A stretch of 64,000 nt of DNA from an uncultured Oscillospiraceae bacterium (GCA_934591815.1 CAKTPV010000001.1:1-64000), one strand, 5' to 3'; positions 1 to 7,957 are shown, counted from the first letter of the stretch. Numbers and translations are program-made. The notes: generated from the sequence alone by a model not told the origin.

Positions 1-50
1 GTCTGCATCAGGTTGATGTCCGCTCCGCAAATTCCACACTTGTTCGCCAT
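1..50 (-). CDS. DUF4428-like zinc-ribbon protein, N-terminal fragment
   Basis: Only the first 16 codons lie in the window; the gene runs off the left edge. The ATG at 50 is preceded by a good Shine-Dalgarno (AAAGGAG). The readable start, MANKCGICGADINLMQT, has the CxxC knuckle seen at the N-terminus of DUF4428 proteins, which are small proteins of unknown role usually attached to membrane or PH-like domains. The family call rests on this short stretch alone. The gene points away from the rest of the window. Confidence 0.5.
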   Translation of the reverse strand, partial: MANKCGICGADINLMQ

Positions 51-180
51 GATCCATTTCTCCTTTCAGTCGGTGCCGGTCGCCCGGCAGATTCCTATGG
101 TTTTGATGGTTTCTATGGTTCCCTGTTGAATGCTCCCGTGTCGGGGTTATTCTTGTTATGGTTTGGCCGCGTTGCCTCCG

Positions 181-564
181 TCACATGGCGTAGATCTGAT
201 CCATCAGATACTCGGCGGTCATGGAGCCGTAGAAAAACTGGTCGATCAGCCCATTCTTCTTGGCGTCCCGGATGTCCTTGGCGGCCTGCCGCTCGGTGTT
301 GGAGTCCACCATCAGCGCGATCTTGCAGTCGGGACACAGCTCCCGCACCCGGTCGCGCAGCTTCAGCCGCTCGCTGAGCCTCCACGGCGTGTAGCCCGTG
401 ACCTCCATGACAAGGGCGAAGGGCGCATACACCTGACACAGCTCCACCGTGTCCTGCGGGGACTCCGCGCGGATCACGTCGATATCATATTCCGAATTCT
501 TAAAAGCGCTCGCTACGGCGTCTGCAAACAGATAATTCTGCATATCGATCACAATTTTACGCAT
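181..564 (-). CDS. atypical response-regulator receiver-like protein
   Basis: A 127-residue single-domain protein starting MRKIVIDMQNYLFADAV. A longer in-frame start at 639 exists, but 564 fits a receiver fold. The alternating hydrophobic strand/helix pattern resembles a CheY receiver, and the last third (IALMVDS...KKNGLIDQFFYGS) resembles beta4-alpha5. The expected phospho-acceptor at the end of beta3 (usually xLMDxxMP) reads ALVMEVTGY, so Glu sits where Asp is normal and the acidic pair near the N-terminus is incomplete. It is therefore probably a pseudo-receiver acting by protein contact. It lies downstream of the sensor/regulator operon but is separated from it by two terminator hairpins, so it likely has its own promoter. 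The fold call is inference. Confidence 0.55.
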   Translation of the reverse strand: MRKIVIDMQNYLFADAVASAFKNSEYDIDVIRAESPQDTVELCQVYAPFALVMEVTGYTPWRLSERLKLRDRVRELCPDCKIALMVDSNTERQAAKDIRDAKKNGLIDQFFYGSMTAEYLMDQIYAM

Positions 565-588
565 CGAACCGCCCCCATTCCTTTCCTG

Positions 589-605
589 TATATTCATCGA
601 ATATA
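589..605 (-). promoter_or_regulatory. perfect inverted repeat upstream of the pseudo-receiver
   Basis: TATATTC-atc-GAATATA is a perfect 7-3-7 palindrome, about 25 bp upstream of the start at 564 and next to its ribosome-binding region. It could be an operator or a short leader hairpin. No regulator can be assigned. Confidence 0.4.
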
Positions 606-645
606 TTCCACTCCGACATACTTTACGCTTTATACCCATTGTAGC

Positions 646-697
646 AAAAAAGCGCGGCCCTGTCTGTCCTCGAAAGTGAGGACATATTGAGCCGCGC
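646..697 (-). terminator. terminator-like hairpin
   Basis: On the minus strand GGCGCGGC and GCCGCGC arms enclose an inner stem TGTCCTC/GAGGACA, followed by a T run at 651-646. It lies between the LuxR-type regulator gene and the pseudo-receiver. Confidence 0.65.
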
Positions 698-777
698 CTA
701 TTGATTTTTCGTGAGCGTTTTCCGTTTCCACCGAGTTGTGGTGTGCCGCCGCCGTTTCTCCGGCGCGGGCAGGGCGG

Positions 778-805
778 AAAAGAGCGCCGCTTTATGCGGC
801 GCTCT
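778..805 (-). terminator. terminator of the sensor/regulator operon
   Basis: A perfect 10-bp stem (AGAGCGCCGC/GCGGCGCTCT) with a 5-nt loop follows the stop codon at 816 and leads into a short T run on the minus strand. Confidence 0.75.
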
Positions 806-815
806 GTATGTTCAT

Positions 816-1469
816 TCAGTTCTCCTCCGCCGGCGCAAGCTGGCTGCCCGGCACCACCAGCCGCTTGCCCACCGCCGCCACCATCAGCCGGTTGCGGTTG
901 GGATAGCCTGTCTTTTCCAGCATCCGGTTGATGTAGGTGCGCACCGTGGATTCCGCCACATTCATATGGGCGGCGATCTCCGCATTGGTCTGTCCCTCGC
1001 AGAGCAGGCGCAGTGTCTCCAGTTCCTGATCGGACAAATCGCAGGACAGGGCGTTGCCCAGCCGCACCGACGGTGCGCTGTCCGGCCAGAAGCGCTTGCC
1101 GGACAGGGTGCCCTCGATGACGCCCACAAGATCACCGGCGGGAGAATCCTTGTACCAGAAGCTGTCGGCCCCGATCCGTCTCGCCCGCTCCAGAAAGCGC
1201 CCCTCCAGCATGGAGGTCACCATCACGATCTTGATGTGGGGATACGCCTTCTTGATGGCCTCGGCGGCGGTCAGGCCGTCCGAGTCATTTTCGGTGCAGA
1301 TGTCCATCAAAATCAGGTCGATCTGCCCGTCACCGCACCGGCTCAGTGCTGCGTCGGCGCGGGTCAATGCCCCCGCCACCCGGCAGTCCGCGCACCTTTC
1401 CGCGCAGGCACACAGGTACATTCTGGCCAGCGCCTGATCCTCAACGACCAATATATTTCTGACAGCCAT
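816..1469 (-). CDS. LuxR/NarL-family response regulator
   Basis: A 217-residue two-component transcription regulator. Residues 1-125 form a receiver with an acidic patch (VVEDQ), the phospho-acceptor Asp in LILMDIC, the switch Thr/Ser (MVTS) and the conserved Lys (YKDS). Residues about 145-207 form a LuxR-type helix-turn-helix (LSDQELETLRLLCEG, then NAEIAAHMNVAESTVRTYI). The ATG at 1469 has a GGAGGGG ribosome site. Its start overlaps the 3' end of the upstream kinase by 29 bp, so the two are translationally linked and it is very likely the cognate regulator. The regulated genes are not evident. Confidence 0.9.
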   Translation of the reverse strand: MAVRNILVVEDQALARMYLCACAERCADCRVAGALTRADAALSRCGDGQIDLILMDICTENDSDGLTAAEAIKKAYPHIKIVMVTSMLEGRFLERARRIGADSFWYKDSPAGDLVGVIEGTLSGKRFWPDSAPSVRLGNALSCDLSDQELETLRLLCEGQTNAEIAAHMNVAESTVRTYINRMLEKTGYPNRNRLMVAAVGKRLVVPGSQLAPAEEN

Positions 1470-2436
1470 CCGTTTCCCCTCCAGACCTTCCCTGATTTGG
1501 CAGGCCGATCACCAGCGCAAACACCGGCAGGCTCTGCACGGTCATCGTGCCGCCCGCCCGTTCGATCCGCCGCCGCAGATTGGACAGTCCGCCGCCCTCC
1601 GCAACGGGCTTTTCCGGCGGCTTGCCGTTGTTGCGGATCAGGATGTTGTACTTGTCCCCGTCCTCCCAGATGTGGGCGGTCAGCTCCGTGGCCTGCGCGT
1701 ACTGCACGGCGTTGCTCAGACAGACCTGCATGGCCGCATACAGCAGCTCCGCCGCCGCACCCACCGGCTCCGGCCCCCGCACCCTGACGGTCACGCCGCT
1801 GCTCCTTGCGTTTTCGTACAGCGTCTCCTTGGCCGGCAGGCGCAGCGCATCCCGGAAGGAGATGCTCTTCTCCCACTCCCGCAGCACCGCCTCCCCGTCG
1901 ACGCCGTGGAGATCACCGGCAAGATACTGCTTGGTCACGGTGATACAGGCGGCCAGACTGTCGTGCATGGCGGATTTGGCGGCAAGCTGCTCCTTCTCCC
2001 GTGCCACCGCCTCCACATTCTCGGAGAGGCGGCGCATCCGCTCCGCGTCCCGTTCCAGCGCCCGGTTATCCTCCGCCAGCTGGAGCAGCGCCCAGTGCAG
2101 CGCCGTCACGTCCGCGGCGGTGAACTGTATGTAAGACGTGCCGTACCGATCCGTCACGCCGGTCTTTTCAAATTTCCACACCGTTCCGTCCGGAAAGCGG
2201 TAGGTATTCTCCATCTTCTCAAGCGGCGTCACGCCCTCCGGCGGCGCGGCCAGCGCCTCCTCCAGCTCCCCCATGTATTGCAGGTCGCTGCGCAGCAGAG
2301 GCTGGCTCAGCCGGTACATCTGCCGGTTGCACAGCACGACGCCGCCGTCCCGGTCAAAAAAGCATACGGCGGTGGGGAGCTGGTCAAAGCTCTCCTTGAT
2401 GGCATTGAACCGGAAGCGCTTCAGCTTATACGTCAT
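1441..2436 (-). CDS. NarL-type sensor histidine kinase, cytoplasmic (PAS + HisKA_3-like + ATPase)
   Basis: A 331-residue soluble kinase with no membrane helix. The first about 110 residues look like a PAS sensor (LPTAVCFFDRDGGVVLCNRQ). A coiled coil follows, then a NarL-type dimerisation motif with the probable phospho-His (AKSAMHDSLAACITVTKQYL). The ATPase domain has an N box (QVCLSNAVQYA) and a G box (GGGLSNLRRRIERAGG). It overlaps the 7TM protein upstream by 11 bp and the regulator downstream by 29 bp, so all three form one transcript. Because the upstream 7TM protein lacks a clear ATP-binding domain, this protein may be the catalytic half of a split sensor. That pairing is inference. Confidence 0.85.
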   Translation of the reverse strand: MTYKLKRFRFNAIKESFDQLPTAVCFFDRDGGVVLCNRQMYRLSQPLLRSDLQYMGELEEALAAPPEGVTPLEKMENTYRFPDGTVWKFEKTGVTDRYGTSYIQFTAADVTALHWALLQLAEDNRALERDAERMRRLSENVEAVAREKEQLAAKSAMHDSLAACITVTKQYLAGDLHGVDGEAVLREWEKSISFRDALRLPAKETLYENARSSGVTVRVRGPEPVGAAAELLYAAMQVCLSNAVQYAQATELTAHIWEDGDKYNILIRNNGKPPEKPVAEGGGLSNLRRRIERAGGTMTVQSLPVFALVIGLPNQGRSGGETDGCQKYIGR

Positions 2437-4054
2437 CGTCCCGTCCTCCTATCGCCGTGCGGACGAGCCACAGCCCGTCCTCCTGCCGCACTGTCACCTC
2501 CGGCGATGCCAGCGCCGACAGCGGCGCGGCGCACTCCACCGACAGATCCATCTCGCTGTCGGAGACGGAGATGAACAGGGAGCGCAGGTCGTCCGCCGTT
2601 GCCTCCGCCACAGCCGCCAGCAGCTCAAAGAGCCGCACCACCTCCCCGGCGTACATGGGTGCCGTCGTGCGGTAGACCACGCCGCACTCCGTACCGCAGG
2701 CGGTCAGGGCGCGTACCGCCTCGTCAATGGTCAGGCGCACCTCCTGCTGCGGCAGGCGCTCATACTCACTGCTGAGGAAATACAGGTTTGCGCTGCGCTT
2801 GATGTAGGTGCCCAGCAGCAGGATCCGCTTCAGCAGGCCCTGCAATTCGGCGGGCGCGGCGCCCTCGCACTGGGCAAGGAGCTGCCGGATCCGGGCGATC
2901 TGGCGGCTGTGCTTGCCCTCCAGCGCGTCGTATATGCGGTTCTTCTCCGTCAGCTCGTGGAGCTTTTTCTGCACAAGGTAGGCATCCTGCAATTTTTTCC
3001 GGTTGCTCTCCAGCTCCGCCTTGTTCTCATTCAGCTTGGTGTGCAGCTCCAGCAGCGGGCGCACGTTGTCCTGCCAGACCACATAGCCGCCGCCGATGGG
3101 CGCCGAGGAGATCCGCATCCCGTCGGGGCGGATGAGACGCTGCCCCTCCCTGGGGCAGACCATATCCTCCCCTGCGGCGCGGGAGCGCAGGACGATCTGT
3201 CCGCCGGGGTCTGCGATGCAGGCCGCCAGCGTCGACGCCTCAAACAGCTCCGCATACCCCGTGTTGGACGGGATCATCCGGCAGCGGATGCAGCTTTCGT
3301 AGAGGGCGGCGTACAGCAGGCAGAGCATCACGTTCATATCCCCGAACCACCACCGGACAGCCGGCAGGCCCGACAGATAGAGCAGCCCGTACAGCAGCGT
3401 GACGCAGCCCAGCACAAACGGTGTCAGCCTCTTTCGCTTGCCGCCCGGAATGCGGCTCTTGTGAAACAGCCGTACCAGTGAAAAGGTGATGCACGCCACC
3501 ATCCACACAAGGCAGATAAAGTACAGCAGCCTGTGGGTAAAGGCGCTGCTGACCGGCCTTCCGGGTACGCCGTCCTTAAAGGCAAAGGCCCACTGGTGCA
3601 GATCATTGGTGATCACAAGCAGGAACAGCACGGTGGGGATGATGGCCAGCAGCCCCGCCCGCCTGGACAGGCGGTATTCCTCCGGCTTTCCCAGCAGCAG
3701 GGCAATATACACCCCCAGCAGCGGGAGAAACAGCATCGGCAGATAGTAGAGATACCACACATACCGCGCCGCCGTCACGCCGGTCACCACATGGTATTTC
3801 AGTGTCCGCAGGATCAGCCACAGAAGCATCAGCAGCGCCGTCAGGCGCAGACAATGCAGCACCCGCTTCTGTATAATACGCCGGTCAATGGTAAAGCCCC
3901 ACCACGCGAAAAGCAGCAGATACAGCGCGGAACGGATATAATTGGTATACACGCCGCCGATATCGAATTTGCCCAGCATCCGGCAGGCGTAGGCCACGGC
4001 GATGACCGTGAAAACGAAGATCATCGACAGCAGTTGTCTGGTATTCCCCTTCAA
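2426..4054 (-). CDS. 7TM-sensor protein, histidine-kinase-related (HisK_N-7TM type)
   Basis: A 542-residue protein with seven hydrophobic helices in the first about 245 residues, in the pattern of the histidine-kinase 7TM N-terminal domain. A PAS-like segment follows (about 255-330), then a long coiled coil (about 330-400) and a helical region with a His (LEGKHSRQIARIRQLL). The C-terminal about 100 residues lack recognisable N and G boxes, so ATP binding looks lost or very diverged. The start is TTG at 4054 with GAGG upstream; no better ATG is nearby. As first gene of the operon it is the likely membrane signal input, with the soluble kinase at 1441-2436 as partner. Confidence 0.75.
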   Translation of the reverse strand: MKGNTRQLLSMIFVFTVIAVAYACRMLGKFDIGGVYTNYIRSALYLLLFAWWGFTIDRRIIQKRVLHCLRLTALLMLLWLILRTLKYHVVTGVTAARYVWYLYYLPMLFLPLLGVYIALLLGKPEEYRLSRRAGLLAIIPTVLFLLVITNDLHQWAFAFKDGVPGRPVSSAFTHRLLYFICLVWMVACITFSLVRLFHKSRIPGGKRKRLTPFVLGCVTLLYGLLYLSGLPAVRWWFGDMNVMLCLLYAALYESCIRCRMIPSNTGYAELFEASTLAACIADPGGQIVLRSRAAGEDMVCPREGQRLIRPDGMRISSAPIGGGYVVWQDNVRPLLELHTKLNENKAELESNRKKLQDAYLVQKKLHELTEKNRIYDALEGKHSRQIARIRQLLAQCEGAAPAELQGLLKRILLLGTYIKRSANLYFLSSEYERLPQQEVRLTIDEAVRALTACGTECGVVYRTTAPMYAGEVVRLFELLAAVAEATADDLRSLFISVSDSEMDLSVECAAPLSALASPEVTVRQEDGLWLVRTAIGGRDDDV

Positions 4055-4145
4055 GCGGCACCGTCCTCGCTTTCTCTCTGCACCTCAGGATGCGGGCACC
4101 CTGTACGGGCAGTATAACACAAAGCGCCGCCCCCCGCAACCAAAC

Positions 4146-4166
4146 AAAAAAGAGACATCCAAAAGG
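4146..4166. repeat. 21-bp direct repeat, left copy flanking the phosphotransferase cassette
   Basis: The 21 bases at 4146-4166 (an A6 run, GAGACATCC, then AAAAGG) are identical to 5522-5542. The right copy is the first half of a complete terminator palindrome. The left copy lacks the matching second half. Confidence 0.8.
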
Positions 4167-4199
4167 GAAACACTCCGCAAGGAAGTCGTTTCCCTTTTT
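4161..4199. terminator. hairpin with A and T runs between divergent genes
   Basis: AAAAGGGAAAC pairs with GTTTCCCTTTT around an inner ACT/AGT stem. It could stop transcription in either direction. It overlaps the left 21-bp repeat. Confidence 0.5.
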
Positions 4200-4227
4200 G
4201 CTTTTGTAAGTCGTCAAAATGACTGGT

Positions 4228-4255
4228 TTGCGGAAAAATCATTTTATGATATAAT
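4228..4255 (+). promoter_or_regulatory. promoter for the phosphotransferase gene
   Basis: TATAAT at 4250-4255 is a perfect -10 box. TTGCGG at 4228-4233, 16 bp upstream, is a weak -35. The surroundings are AT-rich. Confidence 0.6.
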
Positions 4256-4260
4256 AATTT

Positions 4261-4290
4261 TCAGATAGCAAATAACTCTTTGCTATCTGA
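4261..4290 (+). promoter_or_regulatory. perfect 12-bp inverted repeat in the phosphotransferase leader
   Basis: TCAGATAGCAAA and TTTGCTATCTGA form a perfect 12-bp stem with a 6-nt loop. It lies just downstream of the predicted transcription start and ends directly at the AGGAGG ribosome site. It could be an operator or an mRNA hairpin controlling access to the ribosome site. Confidence 0.7.
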
Positions 4291-4304
4291 AGGAGGGAAA
4301 GACT

Positions 4305-5189
4305 GTGCCACAACATAAGTTTATTACAAAGCAACTAATAGATAAAGGTTGGTCAGAAGATAAAAAATACTGTCTTACTGACGAACAAGGAAAAAGATTT
4401 TTGCTTCGTGTTTCTCCGATTGAACAGTATGACAGAAAGAAAAGTGAATATGAACTTATGAGTCAGGTAGCAACTCTCGGTGTGCCAATGTGCAAACCTT
4501 TAGAGTTCGGTACATCTGATGAAGGAGTTTATTCTATTCAAACTTGGATAGATGGCGTTGATGTAGAAGAAAATGTACATAATTTAACATGCGAAGAACA
4601 ATATTCTTATGGTTTTGAAGCGGGAAGAATACTGAAGGAGATTCACAAAATCCCCGCTCCCAAAGGAATAGAAGATTGGGAAATTTACTTTAATCGTAAA
4701 GCAGACCGCAAAATCAAAATGTATGAAGAATGTCCTATCAAGTACGAAAATGGGCAAGCCTTCATTGATTACATTAATGCTCACAGATATTTACTCATCG
4801 GTCGCCCTCGAACTTATCAGCACGGAGATTATCATATCGGCAATATGATGATAGGGAATGATAAGCAACTTTACATTATTGATTTTAACAGAAATGACTT
4901 TGGAGATCCGTGGGAAGAATTTAACCGCATTGTGTGGTGTGCTCAAGCTGCTCCTTTATTTGCAACCGGAATGGTAAACGGGTACTTCGATAATGATGTG
5001 CCGGTTCAGTTTTGGGAGTTGCTCGCACTTTATATCAGCAGTAATACTTTATCTTCTGTGCCTTGGGCAATTCCTTTTGGTCAGAGCCAAATTCAAGTAA
5101 TGGTAAATCAAGCAAAAGATGTACTAATTTGGTATGATAATATGACAAAACCCGTTCCAACTTGGTACAAAGAAGTTATAAACAAATAA
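4305..5189 (+). CDS. aminoglycoside phosphotransferase-family (APH/choline-kinase fold) protein
   Basis: A 294-residue kinase-like protein. It has the APH catalytic loop HGDYHIGNMM (residues about 179-188) and a metal-binding IIDFNRND segment (about 196-203), with an N-terminal ATP lobe (KRFLLRVSPIE). Start is GTG at 4305 behind AGGAGGG. Related proteins phosphorylate aminoglycosides or other small hydroxylated molecules; the substrate here cannot be read from sequence. The gene is far more AT-rich than its neighbours, lies between 21-bp direct repeats and has its own promoter and leader hairpin, all of which suggest horizontal acquisition. Confidence 0.8.
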   Translation: MPQHKFITKQLIDKGWSEDKKYCLTDEQGKRFLLRVSPIEQYDRKKSEYELMSQVATLGVPMCKPLEFGTSDEGVYSIQTWIDGVDVEENVHNLTCEEQYSYGFEAGRILKEIHKIPAPKGIEDWEIYFNRKADRKIKMYEECPIKYENGQAFIDYINAHRYLLIGRPRTYQHGDYHIGNMMIGNDKQLYIIDFNRNDFGDPWEEFNRIVWCAQAAPLFATGMVNGYFDNDVPVQFWELLALYISSNTLSSVPWAIPFGQSQIQVMVNQAKDVLIWYDNMTKPVPTWYKEVINK

Positions 5190-5276
5190 TACGAAGCATA
5201 CGTCACCGAGTCCATAGGGATAGCGAGCATCGGATTGTGACAACACAATCCGAAAAGGAGTCAAGTGTAAAGCAGT

Positions 5277-5306
5277 TGGGGCACCTTCCTTACGGAGGGT
5301 GCCCCA
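5277..5306 (+). terminator. hairpin downstream of the phosphotransferase gene
   Basis: GGGGCACC and GGTGCCCC form a strong stem with no T run. A second perfect stem, CGGATTGTG/CACAATCCG, lies just upstream at 5231-5252. These mark the 3' untranslated part of the cassette. Confidence 0.45.
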
Positions 5307-5348
5307 AGGATGTCTCCTTGTGGCAAGCAGCCGCGAAGCCTAAAAATC

Positions 5349-5375
5349 AAAGACCGCCGTTGGCGGTCTTTTTTT
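5349..5375 (+). terminator. intrinsic terminator
   Basis: AAAGACCGCC pairs with GGCGGTCTT, followed by a T run. It probably ends the phosphotransferase transcript. Confidence 0.75.
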
Positions 5376-5521
5376 GTGGCTGCTCACCGGTTTTGTTCCC
5401 TCACCCCTGCCTATCGCAAGGAAGGGGGAGTGTGAGGGGGGAACCTTAGCGGGTCCCCCCCTCGCGTTCAGTCACCCGCCCGCAGGCGACCACTTTTGCG
5501 AAGCAAAAGTGCCGCACCAGT

Positions 5522-5555
5522 AAAAAAGAGACATCCAAAAGGATGTCTCTTTTTT
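5522..5555. terminator. terminator palindrome containing the right 21-bp repeat
   Basis: An A6GAGACATCC arm pairs with GGATGTCTCT6 around an AAAA loop. The first 21 bases equal 4146-4166. It sits directly 3' of the minus-strand tRNA-Leu gene and probably terminates it. Confidence 0.75.
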
Positions 5556-5557
5556 GC

Positions 5558-5644
5558 TGGTGCGAGCGATGGGACTTGAACCCACACGACCTTACGGACA
5601 CAAGCACCTCAAGCTTGCCTGTCTGCCGATTCCAGCACGCTCGC
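5558..5644 (-). tRNA. tRNA-Leu (anticodon GAG)
   Basis: The minus strand folds as a class II tRNA. Acceptor GCGAGCG pairs with CGCTCGC, the anticodon stem CAAGC/GCTTG carries loop TTGAGGT (GAG), there is a long variable arm, the T arm is GTGGG-TTCAAGT-CCCAT, and CCA is encoded. Confidence 0.95.
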
Positions 5645-5743
5645 GAACGGAACTTTCGTTATTATAACAAAATACCTCTATTTGTCAAGAGGCAGTCGGA
5701 AAAGCTTCCCCGAAATAGATTTCACCATTTTCGCGGAAAAGAA

Positions 5744-5778
5744 AAAACCCTCGAAGCCTTGCGGCTTCAAGGGTTTTC
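5744..5778 (-). terminator. terminator between the two tRNA-Leu genes
   Basis: AAAACCCT-GAAGCC and GGCTTC-AGGGTTTT pair immediately 3' of the second tRNA-Leu on the minus strand. Confidence 0.7.
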
Positions 5779-5782
5779 CTGT

Positions 5783-5870
5783 TGGTGCGCGAGGCGGGAC
5801 TTGAACCCGCACGCCCGTAATGAGCACTAGAACCTGAATCTAGCGAGTCTGCCAATTCCACCACTCGCGC
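5783..5870 (-). tRNA. tRNA-Leu (anticodon CAG)
   Basis: A class II tRNA on the minus strand. Acceptor is GCGCGAG/CTCGCGC, anticodon stem CTAGA/TCTAG with loop TTCAGGT (CAG), a long variable arm, T arm GCGGG-TTCAAGT-CCCGC, and encoded CCA. Confidence 0.95.
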
Positions 5871-5976
5871 GTCACGAACAAGTGAGATTATAGCTCTACT
5901 TTCTGGAAATGTCAACCCCCTTTTTTGATAATTTTTTCTTTAACGAAAACGCCCTGCAACCCCGCCCACGCCCGCC

Positions 5977-6005
5977 TTGACCTGCCGCCAAAAACTTGCT
6001 ATGAT
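5977..6005 (+). promoter_or_regulatory. promoter of the TetR-family gene
   Basis: TTGACC (5977-5982), a 17-bp spacer and TATGAT (6000-6005) lie 30 bp before the start codon. Confidence 0.7.
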
Positions 6006-6034
6006 AAAGAAAAAACTACACCAAAGGAGCTGCT

Positions 6035-6646
6035 ATGGAAAAACCGCTGACTACCCGCAAACGACAGGCATTAGAGATGCGCTCCCGCATCCAATATGTG
6101 GCGCTGGACCTGTTTGACAGGGACGGCTTTGAAAACGTGTCTGTGGAGCAGATCGCGCAGGCCGCCGGCTGCTCCGTGGGCAACATCTATCACTATTTTA
6201 AGAGTAAGGACGAGCTGATCATACACATCACCAGCAGCGTGGACGCCCAGTACGAGGTGCTGGAGCAGGACTACCTTTCCGACACCACCGTCTCCGCCCG
6301 CAGCAAGCTGCTGGATTTTGTGGGCCGTTCTCTGGATATCAGCAGCAAGGACCCCTCCCTGTACCGCAGCTTCATCCACGGTCTGAAGTACCCGGAGCAG
6401 GCCATCCTGCGGGACAACGAATCCCGTGTGTACTTCCGCGTTCTGCGGGAGCTGACCGCCGCCTGCCAGCAGGAGGGCAGCATCTCCCCCCAGCGGGACG
6501 GACAGGAGCTGGTGGCCGAGCTGGTGGCACTCCACCGGGGTATGCTGTTTGAGTGGCGTATCTACGAGAAGGGCTTTGATCTGGTGACCCGCGGCCGCCG
6601 GATGGCTGCCGCCCTGCTGGACGGCTGGCGTCAGCCGGAAAACTGA
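6035..6646 (+). CDS. TetR/AcrR-family transcription regulator
   Basis: A 203-residue dimeric repressor-type protein. The N-terminal helix-turn-helix (residues about 28-58: VSVEQIAQAAGCSVGNIYHYFKSKDEL in outline) is a clear TetR signature. The remaining helical part would bind an unknown ligand. The ATG at 6035 follows AAAGGAGC. A terminator follows, so it is a single-gene unit. It lies upstream of and parallel to the butyrate kinase/iorAB operon and could regulate it or itself, but nothing in the sequence proves the target. Confidence 0.85.
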   Translation: MEKPLTTRKRQALEMRSRIQYVALDLFDRDGFENVSVEQIAQAAGCSVGNIYHYFKSKDELIIHITSSVDAQYEVLEQDYLSDTTVSARSKLLDFVGRSLDISSKDPSLYRSFIHGLKYPEQAILRDNESRVYFRVLRELTAACQQEGSISPQRDGQELVAELVALHRGMLFEWRIYEKGFDLVTRGRRMAAALLDGWRQPEN

Positions 6647-6651
6647 AAACA

Positions 6652-6697
6652 AAGGGACTGCAAGTGCTGTTTTGCCCAGCACCGGCAGTCCTTTTTT
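6652..6697 (+). terminator. terminator after the TetR gene
   Basis: GGACTGC...GGCAGTCC with an inner GTGCTG/CAGCAC stem and a T7 run. Confidence 0.75.
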
Positions 6698-6838
6698 GTG
6701 CGATATGCCAACTTTTCGGAAATCCCCAAATCGCCGTTGACATCGGCAGCCGCCGGTGCCATAATGTGAATAGCTCATTAAATGATTCGGTGAAATTTTA
6801 CAATTTTCCGATGCCAAATACGAAAAAGGAGAGAACCG

Positions 6839-7894
6839 ATGAAGATCTTAGTTATCAACCCCGGCGCCACCAGCACGAAGATCGCGGTGTTCGACGAGGA
6901 CCAGCAGCTCTATAAGCTGGGGCTCGACCACTCCGCCGAGGAGCTGAACCAGTTTGACCGCGTCATCGATCAGGCGGACTACCGCAAGGCCGCCATTCTG
7001 GACGCCATCACTGCCGCCGGCTACAAGCTGGCGGACTTTGACGCGGTGTGCGGCCGCGGCGGCCTGTACCGCCCCATCCCCTCCGGCACCTACGCCGTCA
7101 ACGACAAGGTCATGCACGACGTGGAGACGGCGCCCTACGGCGAGCATCCGTCCAATCTGGGCGCGTATCTGGCTAAGAAGCTGGGCGACATGGTGGGCAT
7201 CCCCGCCTTCTTCGTGGATCCGGTCTGCGTGGACGAGATGACCGAGGTGGCCCACTACACCGGCTTTGCCGAATTCCGCCGCCTGTGCCAGTTCCACGCC
7301 CTGAACCACAAGTCCATCGGCCGTAAGGCCGCGCAGGAGCTGGGCAAGGCCTACGAGGACGTGAACCTCATCGTGTGCCATCTGGGCGGCGGCGTCAGCG
7401 TAGGCGCCCACCGGCACGGCCGCGTGGTGGATGTGTGCAACGTAAAGGACGAGGGCTCCATGGGTATGGACCGCGCCGGCGGCCTGCCGGTGAATCAGCT
7501 TATCGACTACTGCTTCAGCGGCAAGACCAAGGACGAGGTGAAAAAGACGCTGGGACGCCGGGCCGGTATGCTCTCCTATGTGGGTACCACCGACTTCCGC
7601 GTGGTCTGCGCCAGAATGGCGGAGGGCGACGCCAAGGCCGCCGAGGCCCATCAGGCGCTGGTCTATCAGCTTGCCAAGGATATCGGCGCCATGGCCGCCG
7701 TGCTGCATTTCGACGTGGACGCCATTGTCTACACCGGCGGCATGGCCTTTGGCGAGACGTTCTGCGATGACATCACCGCCTATGTGGGCAAGATCGCCAA
7801 GGTGATCCGCCTGCCCGGTGAGGAGGAGATGCGCGCACTGGCCGAGGGCGCGCTGCGCGTGCTCCACGGGCAGCAGGAGGCCGCACAGTATTAA
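6839..7894 (+). CDS. buk: butyrate kinase
   Basis: 351 residues, the normal length for Buk in the acetate/butyrate kinase (ASKHA) family. It opens with the phosphate-binding loop MKILVINPGATSTKIAVF and carries GRGGLYRPIPSGTY (about 73-86), DPVCVDEM and the second nucleotide loop HLGGGVSVGAH (about 181-191). It would convert an acyl phosphate plus ADP to the carboxylic acid plus ATP. AAAGGAG precedes the ATG. No phosphotransacylase (ptb) is adjacent; instead iorA and iorB follow in the same direction. This suggests ATP formation from acyl-CoA made by 2-oxoacid oxidation of amino acids, with the acyl-transfer step encoded elsewhere. That coupling is inference. Confidence 0.95.
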   Translation: MKILVINPGATSTKIAVFDEDQQLYKLGLDHSAEELNQFDRVIDQADYRKAAILDAITAAGYKLADFDAVCGRGGLYRPIPSGTYAVNDKVMHDVETAPYGEHPSNLGAYLAKKLGDMVGIPAFFVDPVCVDEMTEVAHYTGFAEFRRLCQFHALNHKSIGRKAAQELGKAYEDVNLIVCHLGGGVSVGAHRHGRVVDVCNVKDEGSMGMDRAGGLPVNQLIDYCFSGKTKDEVKKTLGRRAGMLSYVGTTDFRVVCARMAEGDAKAAEAHQALVYQLAKDIGAMAAVLHFDVDAIVYTGGMAFGETFCDDITAYVGKIAKVIRLPGEEEMRALAEGALRVLHGQQEAAQY

Positions 7895-7957
7895 ATCCGT
7901 TTAGAAGTACATGGCAATATCGTCAGGCAGTGAGAAAAAAGAAAGGTGGAAAAAGCT

